Source: an uncultured Cellvibrionales bacterium (lineage in GTDB: Bacteria > Pseudomonadota > Gammaproteobacteria > Pseudomonadales > Porticoccaceae). Taken from it: DNA of 64,000 nucleotides. Position 1 is the stretch's first letter; each line of letters starts with the position of its first letter. Both the position numbers and the translations under genes were made by a program. This document shows positions 10,201 through 18,142 of this stretch, in pieces. The notes under the pieces are model-generated. The model had not been told where the DNA came from. It worked only from the letters and a program-made list of their open reading frames with translations, and ran no database searches. The stretch lies in the NCBI GenBank assembly GCA_913062605.1, contig CAJXWQ010000005.1, positions 62,001-126,000 on the forward strand, read 5' to 3'.

Positions 10201-10387
10201 CTTTCGGTCCCGCACCCGGGTAAGGAACAACAACCTGTACAACATCCCGTGGGATTTTCGGGAACATTTCTTTATCCAGGTCTGGCAGGCTGGTGATACC
10301 ACCCACCAAAATCATTAGCATCAGTAAATTAGAGGCAATGGGGTTATTAACAAACCAGGCGAGAAGGCCTTTGCTAGCCGTACTCAT
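7256..10387 (-). CDS. RND family efflux transporter, inner-membrane permease
   Basis: 1043 residues, normal for the AcrB/HAE1 superfamily, with the expected duplicated layout: a membrane helix at 12-32, a large periplasmic domain, a helix block at about 335-490, a second periplasmic domain and a C-terminal helix block at about 870-1020. The TM4 proton-relay signature GIVVDDAIVVGE (about 396-407) keeps both aspartates. It should export hydrophobic compounds by proton antiport together with the adaptor gene just upstream. No outer-membrane TolC gene is present here. The substrate cannot be told from sequence; the general sequence style is closer to multidrug (HAE) than to metal (CusA) pumps. 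Confidence 0.9.
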   Translation of the reverse strand: MSTASKGLLAWFVNNPIASNLLMLMILVGGITSLPDLDKEMFPKIPRDVVQVVVPYPGAGPKEVEEQICARVEEEIHDLDGIEELRSFAYQGAGRIEVEVADGYDTQKLLNDVKARVDAISTFPVNSERPQIKEILARTQLLSIAVAGPLNEWDLKRLAEDIRDEGIKLPGVTLAEIGGTRPEEVSVEVSEETLRQYQLRFNDVVDAIRRSSINLPAGEVREQAGDIVLQTRGQAYNRQDFENIVVLRNADGTQVHLGEIAHINDGFAEQDVVSKFNGKPAVFINLFNTRDPDVITTSDAVRKYVDQKVPSLQHGVELVVWRDLSVYLSSRIDLLLRNGLGGLLLVFALLVLFLRPALAFWVAAGIGISYLGTLWLMPYFGISVNVVSMFAFLLILGIVVDDAIVVGESVYSHYERGLNGHDSAAIGAKSVSKPVTFAVITTIIVFVPMLLLPGDSTKLMVVMPKVAIIALAFSLVESFLILPAHLRHLKPEKEPRWLIARWLYRARQKVSAQLKNFAENQYRPSLERSLRHAHITIASFVAVLIVVLGIFFSGWLRVSFFPVVEGEYLRATVELQEGIGFKRSLEIMEQLEEAVIALKKEPLLTSEGGQSMLKNHYAESNENNVSIVLELSSNETRSVSSKDVAGLWLKHIGPVENVEEFDVEYTLMGKPKDINLVLKGRSINELRAATVDIETALLSYPGVYNMSNSIRSARKEIEISLKDNADTLGVGLSDIAGQLRNAFYGAEAQRIPREREDVKVMVRYPIDERASLASLEGMRIRTSDSRELPFNAVADAKFVPGYSEIKRRDRMRMVEIKGELAKGSASANEIVFALKKQYWPELEEKYPGISMEIDGAQKDQAEFETGFLQLMALALLAIYAFLAVEFRSYWQPMIILSAVPFGVAGAIVGHLLLGKEISMPSMMGVLAAAGVVVNDNLVLIDRINQLVKEGWKPFEAVVQGARDRFRPIVLTSLTTFFGLMPILFERSAQAQFLIPMVISLAFGVLLATFVTLLLVPSIYVSGERVKAMFRDWRKAGVIPGELG

Positions 10388-10389
10388 GG

Positions 10390-11550
10390 TTACTGAGCCA
10401 CCAATTCGTCAGGTGTTGATATAACGGGAGAGATTTTCATCCCCTCCACCACATAGCCAGGTCGATCGACCAAAACAATATCACCAGCTTCTATTCCAGT
10501 AATAAATGCTGTCTCCCCTCGATCCTGCAACACTCTAACTGACTGGATTCGTAACCTATTATCGCCATCTACCATCAGCAACTTGTCTTTTTCATAAAGC
10601 GCCATGCGTGGAACCACTATAACGCCATCAAAGGTTCGACCTAATATCTCCGCATTCACAAACAGGCCTATCGCCAATGGCGGATCGCTCTCAAACGGCT
10701 TATCCACCTCTACAATTCCATACATAACCCGGCTACGAGTATCGATACTGGCATCAGTACGAGAGATCACGCCCTGCCATTGATAGTGCTCACCGCTGAG
10801 CATTGCAGAAAGCTTCACGGGTAGTTGATTACCTTGATTTGGCTGTAATGGTAGGTTTAACAACCCTGTCTGAAAAGCGGTTAACGGCAATCGAATTTGA
10901 GCGGTATCCGCAGCAAACACCTGTGCAACCTTCATCCCTGCCGGTAGATATTGGCCGACGTTAACCTGAATATCCCGGATTCGGCCATCAAATGGTGCCA
11001 CGATAGTGGTTCGCTCAAGGTTAATTTTTGACTGGTCAAAATCAGCCTTTGCTGCCTCAAGGGCTGCTTTTGCCGCCTTCAACTGCGGCTCACGTAGAAA
11101 TAATGCATTGCCAGCCTTATTGCCTAGGTCACGCCATTCACGTTTGGCCTGGAGCGCGCGTCCCTGCTCCATGGCAAGAAGCTGCTCAGCCTCCGCGATA
11201 CGTGCTTTGGCTCTGACCGCTTCAATTTGATAATCCCGAGAATCAAGCTGTAACAAAATATCGCCCTGCTTGAAAAATCCGCCATCAACAAAATTTTCTG
11301 ACACAGAGACTACTTGCCCCGATACCTGCGCGGCCATCGCAATTTCTCGTTTGGGCTGTACGGTTCCTTGTGCATAAACAACTATCCGCTGCTGCTCTGG
11401 CTCGGCAACCATGGCCTTTACCTTTGGCGCAGGTGGCTCACTCAATAACTGCGGTTGCGGCTTTGGACGAGACATTGTCAAACCTGCCACCACCAATACG
11501 GCGGCAAGCAAAATTATAAGAGGGAGAGCTGCTTTCTTGAATTGACCCAT
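10390..11550 (-). CDS. RND efflux periplasmic adaptor (membrane fusion protein)
   Basis: 386 residues. One N-terminal membrane anchor (about 8-27) is followed by a barrel-sandwich/lipoyl half (QVSGQVVSV, about 74-82), an alpha-helical hairpin rich in Ala, Glu and Lys (about 115-165), the second lipoyl half (VAPFDGRIRDI, about 185-195) and a beta-barrel region. This is the standard HlyD/AcrA order. Its stop is 2 bases before the permease start, so the two are cotranscribed and probably form one pump. No regulator gene is adjacent. Confidence 0.9.
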   Translation of the reverse strand: MGQFKKAALPLIILLAAVLVVAGLTMSRPKPQPQLLSEPPAPKVKAMVAEPEQQRIVVYAQGTVQPKREIAMAAQVSGQVVSVSENFVDGGFFKQGDILLQLDSRDYQIEAVRAKARIAEAEQLLAMEQGRALQAKREWRDLGNKAGNALFLREPQLKAAKAALEAAKADFDQSKINLERTTIVAPFDGRIRDIQVNVGQYLPAGMKVAQVFAADTAQIRLPLTAFQTGLLNLPLQPNQGNQLPVKLSAMLSGEHYQWQGVISRTDASIDTRSRVMYGIVEVDKPFESDPPLAIGLFVNAEILGRTFDGVIVVPRMALYEKDKLLMVDGDNRLRIQSVRVLQDRGETAFITGIEAGDIVLVDRPGYVVEGMKISPVISTPDELVAQ

Positions 11551-11780
11551 TACCTACATACCATCTTCATTGACGGGAACACATTATCGCAAAAAATTTT
11601 GAGTACACCTTATCTATTACTTGGAAATATGGCTATCTATGACATAGGTTCATCTTAGATCACTCGCACTATTTATAGGCAATAACCTACTATTTAATGA
11701 GAAGAGCCTTTCTCCATACAAGGCAGTCATGACCTAAGCATTCATTTTCAGATACAATCGGCGTCTTCTGATTAACCGGC

Positions 11781-12029
11781 ATGACAACGCTGTTCAACAT
11801 GACTGTTTTTATCCTACAAAACCAGCACGATCAATTTCTTGATAAGTCCCTACAGTGGGTTAACCATTGTGGTGCCAAACAGCTTTTCAAGAATTCTCAC
11901 CGTGATATCGCACTCAATCAACTGATGGAACTCAATGCTAAAGATATTCAACTCCGGGCCAAACTCGTAACCTGCCAGCTCGATGCCAAAGGAAACCCCG
12001 TCCTGCCCATACAGCAGCCTGCAGCTTGA
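11781..12029 (+). CDS. Small conserved-looking protein upstream of gshA
   Basis: 82 residues from ATG 11781, or 76 from ATG 11799 (MTVFILQNQHDQF). It is soluble, charged and mostly helical by eye, with no signal peptide. It resembles short proteins of unknown function that I have seen in other gammaproteobacteria, but I cannot name a domain. It ends 22 bases before the chosen gshA start and is on the same strand, so the two are probably cotranscribed. Neither start has a strong ribosome site. Confidence 0.6.
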   Translation: MTTLFNMTVFILQNQHDQFLDKSLQWVNHCGAKQLFKNSHRDIALNQLMELNAKDIQLRAKLVTCQLDAKGNPVLPIQQPAA

Positions 12030-12051
12030 TCTACCAAACGAGGACATCATT

Positions 12052-13638
12052 TTGCCCCTGTTAAAAAATCGTCTGTCCCTACTTTCTGCTGATACTGACT
12101 CAAGGCTATTGTCAGGGATTACCCGCGGTATTGAAAAAGAAAGCTTACGAGTAACGCCAGAGGGGAAATTAGCTCACACCCCCCACCCCCAAGCGCTAGG
12201 TTCCGCATTAACACACCCGCAAATCACCACTGATTACTCAGAAGCACTGTTGGAATTTATTACACCCCCGTCCAGTAATGCCGATGACGTATTACAGACG
12301 CTGGAAAATATTCATCGCTACACCTATCGCCAAATAGGTGACGAGCTATTATGGGCCAACAGCATGCCTTGCCAGCTGAGTGGTGACAGTGATATTCCGG
12401 TTGGACAATATGGCCACTCCAACGTCGGGCAGATGAAAAGTATCTATCGGGTAGGGCTTGGCCACCGCTATGGGCGATTGATGCAAACCATTGCCGGTAT
12501 TCACTACAACTTCTCTGTACCAGACAAGCTTTGGCAGCTACTGCAGGCACAGGAAAGCCCCCAGCAATCCTTGCAGGACTTTAAAACGGAAAACTATTTT
12601 TCCCTCATCCGCAATTTTCGCCGACATTTTTGGCTGCTCTTGTATTTATTTGGTGCTTCGCCGGGCGTTTGCCGAAGTTTTGTCCGAGGCCGAGGGCATC
12701 ACTTACAACCCTTTGGCTCCGATGAGCACAGTCTTTATATGCCCAATGCGACATCCCTCCGCATGGGTGATTTGGGCTACCAAAGCAAAGCCCAAGAGCA
12801 ACTGGTCGTCTGCTACAACGATCTTAAAAGCTATGTAGAAACCCTTCGCCAAGCGCTAGTAAAACCCTACCCCGATTACAAAACTATGGGGCTCAAAGAC
12901 AGCAATGGTAATTACCAACAGCTGAGCCCCCACTTGCTGCAAATCGAAAACGAGTTTTACAGTACTATCCGCCCCAAACGCGTCACCCACTCTGGCGAAA
13001 CCCCTCTGTGGGCACTGTGGGAGCGTGGAGTAGAATATATTGAAGTCCGCTGTGTTGACCTAAACCCTTTCCAGCCTCTCGGCATCGACCGTGAACAGAT
13101 GGATTTTCTGGATACTTTCCTGCTGACAAGCCTACTTTCCAAGAGTCCGCCGACTGATGATCAGGAGTACCACAATATCCTGGAAAACCAACACCGTATG
13201 GTATATCAGGGGCGCAATCCCGAATTAATGCTGCGGGATGGTCAGGATGAACGATCCGTTCTGGAATGGGGGCGTACGCTATTCGAAGCAATGGCTCCTG
13301 TCGCCGAATTGCTGGATAGCCATCACCAGTCCAACCGTTACAGCACGATGTTAACAACGCTTGCCAAGCGTCTGGACAATCCAGAGCTAACTCCGTCAGC
13401 ACGCATCCTCAAAGAAATGTCTGATACAGGGCAAACCTATTTCAACGTGGCGATGAACCACGCCAAGCAACACCGTGATCACTTTCTCAGCACCGAGCTG
13501 CCAAAAGATATTGCCGAACAATACCAAGAAATGGCGACTCAATCCCTGCAGCAGCAACAGCAGGTTGAGTCTGAGGATCAGCAGCCGTTTGATCAATTTC
13601 TTGCAGACTATTACAAGCAGTACGACTTTCCGCTGTGA
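12052..13638 (+). CDS. gshA: Glutamate-cysteine ligase
   Basis: First step of glutathione synthesis: ATP-dependent joining of the gamma-carboxyl of glutamate to cysteine. From the TTG at 12052 the protein has 528 residues, against 518 in E. coli. It has the family segments GITRGIEKESLRV, the ITTDYSEALLEFITP stretch and QIENEFYSTIRPKR, and matches E. coli GshA along its length. TTG 12052 is preferred over an ATG at 11983: a GAGGA site lies 7 bases upstream, it removes the overlap with the small gene before it, and the protein then begins where the homologue does. The stop overlaps the acpH start. Confidence 0.92.
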   Translation: MPLLKNRLSLLSADTDSRLLSGITRGIEKESLRVTPEGKLAHTPHPQALGSALTHPQITTDYSEALLEFITPPSSNADDVLQTLENIHRYTYRQIGDELLWANSMPCQLSGDSDIPVGQYGHSNVGQMKSIYRVGLGHRYGRLMQTIAGIHYNFSVPDKLWQLLQAQESPQQSLQDFKTENYFSLIRNFRRHFWLLLYLFGASPGVCRSFVRGRGHHLQPFGSDEHSLYMPNATSLRMGDLGYQSKAQEQLVVCYNDLKSYVETLRQALVKPYPDYKTMGLKDSNGNYQQLSPHLLQIENEFYSTIRPKRVTHSGETPLWALWERGVEYIEVRCVDLNPFQPLGIDREQMDFLDTFLLTSLLSKSPPTDDQEYHNILENQHRMVYQGRNPELMLRDGQDERSVLEWGRTLFEAMAPVAELLDSHHQSNRYSTMLTTLAKRLDNPELTPSARILKEMSDTGQTYFNVAMNHAKQHRDHFLSTELPKDIAEQYQEMATQSLQQQQQVESEDQQPFDQFLADYYKQYDFPL

Positions 13639-14213
13639 ATTATCTGGCCCACATCTATCTTTCCGGTGAAAGCCCGGAAGCAATGATAGGCGGGCTGCTG
13701 GGCGACTTTGTCAAAGGACCATTACGTGGTCAGCTTCCTCGCGCGATAGAAGAAGGAATTGCGCTGCACAGAAAAATTGACGTTTTTACCGATTCACTTC
13801 CAGAAGTAAAGCACGCTGTCGCTCGTATAGAGCCACCCTACCGCCGCTTTGGCGGTATCCTGATTGATATCTGCTATGACCACTTTCTCGCTGCTAACTG
13901 GTCTGAATTCCACCCCCAACCCCTGGAAAACTACTGTCAGCATTTCTATCAAATACTGTCGGAGTATGAGCATCACCTGCCACCCGCAGCCAAGCGGTTC
14001 AGCGCCATCGCCCCGGAAGTGCGGTGGCTTGAAAGCTATACTCAAATGGAAAACATTGAATATATCCTCGAAAGGGTAGGCCAACGTTTTCGCACGACGG
14101 TTCCCCTCAACGAAGCATTTCCTCAACTAGTCCGAGACTACCCATTATTAAGCCAGGAATTCTCCCAGGTATTTCCAAAAATAATGACCTTCGCTGAGAA
14201 CCAGCGTCCCTGA
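13635..14213 (+). CDS. acpH: Acyl carrier protein phosphodiesterase
   Basis: 192 residues. It removes the 4'-phosphopantetheine group from holo-ACP. The N-terminus (MNYLAHIYLS, GGLLGDFVKG, HRKIDVFTD) and the DHFLAANW segment match E. coli AcpH, including the conserved His and Asp residues of its HD-like fold. The start is GTG, overlapping the gshA stop by 4 bases (GTGA), indicating translational coupling. It is convergent with the HPP gene 27 bases away, with no obvious terminator between. Confidence 0.88.
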   Translation: MNYLAHIYLSGESPEAMIGGLLGDFVKGPLRGQLPRAIEEGIALHRKIDVFTDSLPEVKHAVARIEPPYRRFGGILIDICYDHFLAANWSEFHPQPLENYCQHFYQILSEYEHHLPPAAKRFSAIAPEVRWLESYTQMENIEYILERVGQRFRTTVPLNEAFPQLVRDYPLLSQEFSQVFPKIMTFAENQRP

Positions 14214-14240
14214 CCAACCCATAGGTAATAATGGAACGGG

Positions 14241-14795
14241 TCAATATCGAGTGCTGGAATCTGGTAATTCTGATTCTCTTTTTCCCTCGGGCACTTGCTG
14301 CAACTCTGGATAAAACGGGTTTTTATCCCTTAACGAAGCCACGGCCATAGCGATAGATAGCAAAATAATGGTATTGAAAAAAACGGGCAATATCACAAAA
14401 GCATAACCAAGGGCTTCAACTTGCTCGCCACCAATAACCGCTGTCACCGCTGTCGCACCACCCGGGGGGTGGATACAACGCAAGTAATGCATCAATAACA
14501 TGGCAATAGCGATCGCCAGCGATGAGGCAAAAATAGGGTTAGCTATTAGTTTTTGGCAGGTAACACCTACCAGCGCTGAAACCATATGACCGCCCACTAA
14601 ATGCCAAGGTTTTGAAACAAGACTATGGGGCAGGCCAAAAATCAACACAGCAGATGCACCCGTAGACGCCAATATAACGGGCATTTCTTCAGCAGATAGT
14701 ATTGTGAAACTAAAAAATGATGCAAGTAGCGTCGCAACAAAAGCACCGGTAATAGAAACTACTACCTCTTTATTGCTCATACCTCTCATCGCCAT
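14241..14795 (-). CDS. HPP family integral membrane protein
   Basis: 184 residues from the ATG at 14795, chosen because a GGA-containing ribosome site precedes it; a longer frame to 14855 is less likely. It has four to five membrane segments and the family signature HPPGGATA near residue 112. HPP proteins are integral membrane proteins proposed to act as nitrite or other anion transporters in some organisms; the function here is open. It is not in an obvious operon. Confidence 0.82.
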   Translation of the reverse strand: MAMRGMSNKEVVVSITGAFVATLLASFFSFTILSAEEMPVILASTGASAVLIFGLPHSLVSKPWHLVGGHMVSALVGVTCQKLIANPIFASSLAIAIAMLLMHYLRCIHPPGGATAVTAVIGGEQVEALGYAFVILPVFFNTIILLSIAMAVASLRDKNPFYPELQQVPEGKRESELPDSSTRY

Positions 14796-15084
14796 AATAC
14801 TTATCCGCTTTTTAAAAGGGTGCAAGATGAAACAAGGGAGCATCTCTCGCCTCACATTTCACCTCCAACTTACGCAGGGCTACCAGCATCCCCATATGAA
14901 GCCGGGATGCCACAAACCAGCTTTAGTTTTACATTGGGAAAATAGAAAAACAACTGAAACAATACTCAACTCCCGCCAATAACGCCCAATACACAGCTCA
15001 TGCTACGCCCTGTTTTCAAGCCCTAGTGTACTGACGAAATATCCGGGCTAGAATAGGCCATGGATTAAAAAGGAAGACTGGATA

Positions 15085-15561
15085 ATGCCCACAGCAAGAC
15101 AAACCAACTTACTTATTTTTATAGCCTGTAACGCCCTGATTCTCATTGCGCTCTATATGCAAAACATTATGGAGCTAAAGCCCTGCTATCTATGCATTAC
15201 CCAGCGAGGGTTTGTGATCTTAACAGGCACCTTTGCCCTGCTGGCATTCCTTCACAACTACGGAACAAAAGTCTATGGCGGGCTTATCGCGTTAAGCGCG
15301 CTTGCAGGGAGCTTTTTTGCAGGAAAACAACTCTGGCTGCAAAGCCTCCCGGAAGATCAAGTACCGGCTTGTGGCCCGCCTGCTGAATACCTGTTTAATG
15401 CCTTCAGTTTTGGTGACGCATTGAGTATGTTATTTCGAGGGGATGGCAACTGTGCAGAAGTGCAATGGACCTTCCTCGGCCTAAGCATTCCAGGCTGGAC
15501 TCTGCTGTGCTTTCTAGGCCTCGCCGCGCTGGGCCTATGGCAAATGGTTCGCAAACATTGA
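15085..15561 (+). CDS. dsbB: Disulfide bond formation protein B
   Basis: 158 residues with four membrane segments. The first periplasmic loop carries the quinone-linked CxxC pair (KPCYLCITQR, near residues 35-38). The second loop carries the other cysteine pair (ACGPPAEYL near 96 and GNCAEVQ near 125). It should reoxidise periplasmic DsbA, whose candidate gene is at 58.4-59.0 kb. An AGGAAG site precedes the ATG. It is the first gene of a tight cluster with lrgA and lrgB (2-base gap), an unusual partner set. Confidence 0.92.
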   Translation: MPTARQTNLLIFIACNALILIALYMQNIMELKPCYLCITQRGFVILTGTFALLAFLHNYGTKVYGGLIALSALAGSFFAGKQLWLQSLPEDQVPACGPPAEYLFNAFSFGDALSMLFRGDGNCAEVQWTFLGLSIPGWTLLCFLGLAALGLWQMVRKH

Positions 15562-15563
15562 AC

Positions 15564-15917
15564 ATGCTTCGCGGATTTATCATCCTGTTGGTATTTCAGG
15601 GTATTGGCGAGGCAGCCGCCCATTACGGCAAAGTACCCATACCAGGCCCGGTAATAGGTATGGTTCTGTTATTTTTGGCACTGACATTCAGAGGTTCTGA
15701 AATGCCCATTTGGCTGGGCCAAACGGGATATTTCATGATTCGCTGGCTAGCACTTATGTTTGTTCCAGCTTGTGTGGGGCTTTTTTTCCTCCCCACCAGT
15801 CATGTAGGTCAGTGGCTCGCCATTATCGGTGTCATTGTACTGGCTACACTACTTACCCTTACTGCAACCGCTTGTGTCATGAAGCATCTGCTGCAACCAG
15901 AGACCAAGCACCGATGA
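15564..15917 (+). CDS. lrgA: CidA/LrgA family holin-like protein
   Basis: 117 residues with four membrane segments and the family core GPVIGMVLLFLAL (near residue 31), followed by the PACVGLFF segment. The start at 15564, 2 bases after dsbB, is preferred over a longer frame that overlaps dsbB. CidA/LrgA proteins are holin-like and were linked to murein hydrolase export or to pyruvate uptake in other bacteria. Its stop overlaps the lrgB start (ATGA). Confidence 0.85.
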   Translation: MLRGFIILLVFQGIGEAAAHYGKVPIPGPVIGMVLLFLALTFRGSEMPIWLGQTGYFMIRWLALMFVPACVGLFFLPTSHVGQWLAIIGVIVLATLLTLTATACVMKHLLQPETKHR

Positions 15918-16621
15918 TGGCGTGGATCTCCCCGGCAAGCCTTCTGGCGGTAACCTTTGCAGCCTTCACACCTGCATTCTATCTTTATAAAATCAGTAAA
16001 GTTCCACCGGCGATACACCCACTACTACACCCTTTAGTCACTGCACCACTATTGGTCAGTGGCCTATTATTACTAGTAGATGTCGATTACAGCCAGTATC
16101 GCCAGGCTAACAGCCCCCTCTTTTTCTTACTGGGCACGGCGACGGTAGCACTTGCCATTCCGTTGCATCAGCAGTTCCACCATATCCGTAAATTGGTAAA
16201 GCCCTTACTGATAACACTGCTATTTGGTGCCAGCTTTGCTGTTATTAGTGCTCTGTCCGTTGCCTGGCTGCTCGGGGCATCTATTGATACATTGATTTCA
16301 CTGACACCTAAGTCAGTGACAACCCCGATCGCCTTGGGAATTACCGAGAAAATTGGGGGCGAGCCGGGGCTAACTGCCGGTGTCGTGGTTTTCACCGGCG
16401 TAGTGGGCGCAGCATTCGGGCCAATACTTTTTCGCTGGTTGAATATCACCGATGACCGCATCAAAGGTTTTGTACTCGGTATTAGCGCGCATGCTGTGGG
16501 CACAGCCCGGGCCTTTGAAATCAGTAGCCGTTGTGGCGCTTTTGCTAGCCTGGGGCTTGGGTTGACCGGTATCTTGACCGCTGCATTATTGCCCTGGGTT
16601 GTCACGGCCTTTTTGAGATAA
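15914..16621 (+). CDS. lrgB: CidB/LrgB family membrane protein
   Basis: 235 residues with six or more membrane helices. The family segments LTPKSVTTPIALGI (near 134), GVVGAAFGP (near 165) and GISAHAVGTARAFE (near 190) are intact. The start at ATG 15914 overlaps the lrgA stop by 4 bases; a longer frame from 15710 lies within lrgA and is rejected. It acts with LrgA as a membrane pair. In staphylococci the pair modulates autolysis, and in Bacillus the homologues carry pyruvate; which applies here is unknown. Confidence 0.88.
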   Translation: MMAWISPASLLAVTFAAFTPAFYLYKISKVPPAIHPLLHPLVTAPLLVSGLLLLVDVDYSQYRQANSPLFFLLGTATVALAIPLHQQFHHIRKLVKPLLITLLFGASFAVISALSVAWLLGASIDTLISLTPKSVTTPIALGITEKIGGEPGLTAGVVVFTGVVGAAFGPILFRWLNITDDRIKGFVLGISAHAVGTARAFEISSRCGAFASLGLGLTGILTAALLPWVVTAFLR

Positions 16622-16670
16622 CCAACCGACTCACCGGACAAACCAACATCAAGCTTGATACTAGTAAGCC

Positions 16671-16745
16671 ATGCTCTCTCTCACGAGCACCCTCTTAGGC
16701 CTTGTCACACTGTTACTGTTTGCATATGCTGGGGTGAACCCATAA
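16671..16745 (+). CDS. Possible 24-residue single-pass membrane microprotein
   Basis: A short frame encoding a run of leucine, valine and alanine (MLSLTSTLLGLVTLLLFAYA plus four residues) between lrgB and rsd. Length and composition fit a small membrane protein, but there is no good ribosome site, so it may be chance. Confidence 0.2.
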   Translation: MLSLTSTLLGLVTLLLFAYAGVNP

Positions 16746-16760
16746 AAAAAGCTGCTGTAT

Positions 16761-17237
16761 ATGCTTAAGAACTGTAAATCTGCTCAAGAACGCTGGGGGG
16801 GCGTTAGCACCCTGATTGACAGCTGGCTAGAAGAACGGCGAGATGTCCTTGTTGAGTTTTGTGCACTTGGAGACATCCGCGATTTTGACAGTAAAAACTC
16901 CGTACACCGTGAAAAGCTGAAGGCTTTCTGTGAAATTCTGGTGGACTACACATCGGCCGGACATTTTGAAATTTACGATCAATTGGTTCAGGAAGGCAAG
17001 GAACTTCAGGATAATCAGGGGCTAGAGGCTGCCAATGGTCTGTTAGAGACCATTGATACCACCACTGAGATGATTTTAGACTTTAATGACAAGTATCTCG
17101 AAACAGATGACCTCAAAACACTGGCGGCTGACCTATCACAACTGGGTGAATCACTCGAAGCACGGCTGGCAGCAGAAGACCAAATGATTGAAATATTACA
17201 TACCGCCCATAGCGAAAAGGTGATGAATAAGGCCTAA
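16761..17237 (+). CDS. rsd: Anti-sigma-70 factor Rsd/AlgQ
   Basis: 158 residues, all-helical in appearance, matching the Rsd/AlgQ family. Conserved parts include the SWLEERRDVLVEF segment, the LVDYTSAGHFEIYDQL core (about 54-69) and the C-terminal LGESLEARLAAEDQMIE. Rsd binds region 4 of the housekeeping sigma factor and shifts RNA polymerase toward alternative sigmas such as the RpoH encoded about 3.7 kb away. It is followed by a strong intrinsic terminator. Confidence 0.88.
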   Translation: MLKNCKSAQERWGGVSTLIDSWLEERRDVLVEFCALGDIRDFDSKNSVHREKLKAFCEILVDYTSAGHFEIYDQLVQEGKELQDNQGLEAANGLLETIDTTTEMILDFNDKYLETDDLKTLAADLSQLGESLEARLAAEDQMIEILHTAHSEKVMNKA

Positions 17238-17279
17238 AATAGCTCAATCACGATGTGTACCACATCAAAACCGATCTAT

Positions 17280-17305
17280 AAAAAAGGCCCTCACGGGCCT
17301 TTTTT
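17280..17305. terminator. Bidirectional intrinsic terminator between rsd and FKBP gene
   Basis: Hairpin GGCCC-TCAC-GGGCC flanked by six A on the left and six T on the right, so it can work for both convergent genes. Confidence 0.88.
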
Positions 17306-17344
17306 GATTACTGCTTGGTTTATTAATACCTAGGTAAACAATAC

Positions 17345-18091
17345 CTATTCAGCACCTAACACCTTGAGCAGCTCCACTTCAAAAATCAGGGTAGCACTTG
17401 GACCAATAATTCCACCTGTACCCTGTGGACCATACGCAAGCTCCGATGGAAGATACAACTCCCACTTAGCGCCCTCTTTCATCCGCTTAAGTGCTTCAGT
17501 CCAGCCAGGAATAACTTCGCTAACATTGAGCTCAACTGAACCACCATGCTTCGTTGAAGCATCAAATTCAGTGCCATCGATCAAAGTGCCACGATAGTTG
17601 ACTTCCACACGGCTTTCGGCTGTTGGCATGACGCCATTGCCCGCTGTAATCACTTTATACTGTAAACCACTCTCCGTAGTATTAACCCCATCTTTGGTCG
17701 AGTTTTCGGCCAAGAAAGCAGAGCCAGCCTTTATATTGCTTTCTGAGGCTGTACGCATGGTATCTTCATGCTGTTTTACCTTAGCTTGTTGCGCATCATG
17801 GAAGGCTTGAACAACACCTTCTAACTCTTCCTTAGCAATCCGAGGTGGATGACTATCCAGAGAATCAGACAAACCAAGAGCAAAGGCGTCACGGTCTATT
17901 TGAATATCTGATGTGCGAAGCTGGCCGCCCATATCGACACCAACGACATAGCTGAATTTCTTTATCTGAGTATCAAATACCACTTCAGCCTGCGCTTTGT
18001 CCTGCGTAGTATTTGCCTCTTCCTGCTGTTTATCACAAGCTGTCAGGGTGACCGCTATTGTTGAAGCGAGCACCAGGAATTTAAATTTCAT
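17345..18091 (-). CDS. FKBP-type peptidyl-prolyl isomerase, probable lipoprotein (FkpA/Mip type)
   Basis: 248 residues from the ATG at 18091, selected for the AAGGAAA site 7 bases upstream. The N-terminus is a lipoprotein signal with LTAC (Cys near residue 20). A helical FKBP_N dimerisation segment covers about 45-135, and a C-terminal FKBP domain covers about 145-245 (VEVNYRGTLIDGTEFDAS, VIPGWTEAL, LPSELAYGPQGTGG). It should catalyse proline isomerisation and act as a chaperone in the periplasm. Confidence 0.88.
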   Translation of the reverse strand: MKFKFLVLASTIAVTLTACDKQQEEANTTQDKAQAEVVFDTQIKKFSYVVGVDMGGQLRTSDIQIDRDAFALGLSDSLDSHPPRIAKEELEGVVQAFHDAQQAKVKQHEDTMRTASESNIKAGSAFLAENSTKDGVNTTESGLQYKVITAGNGVMPTAESRVEVNYRGTLIDGTEFDASTKHGGSVELNVSEVIPGWTEALKRMKEGAKWELYLPSELAYGPQGTGGIIGPSATLIFEVELLKVLGAE

Positions 18092-18142
18092 ACAAGTTTC
18101 CTTAGTTGACGATCCGAATAGATCGGGCATATTAACGTAAAA

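Noticed and set aside
12491-12838. Alternative-frame open reading inside gshA
   Set aside because: gshA is conserved throughout this part; the other frame has no recognisable protein.
15710-15913. N-terminal extension of lrgB
   Set aside because: It lies wholly within lrgA, and the family start fits the ATGA overlap at 15914.
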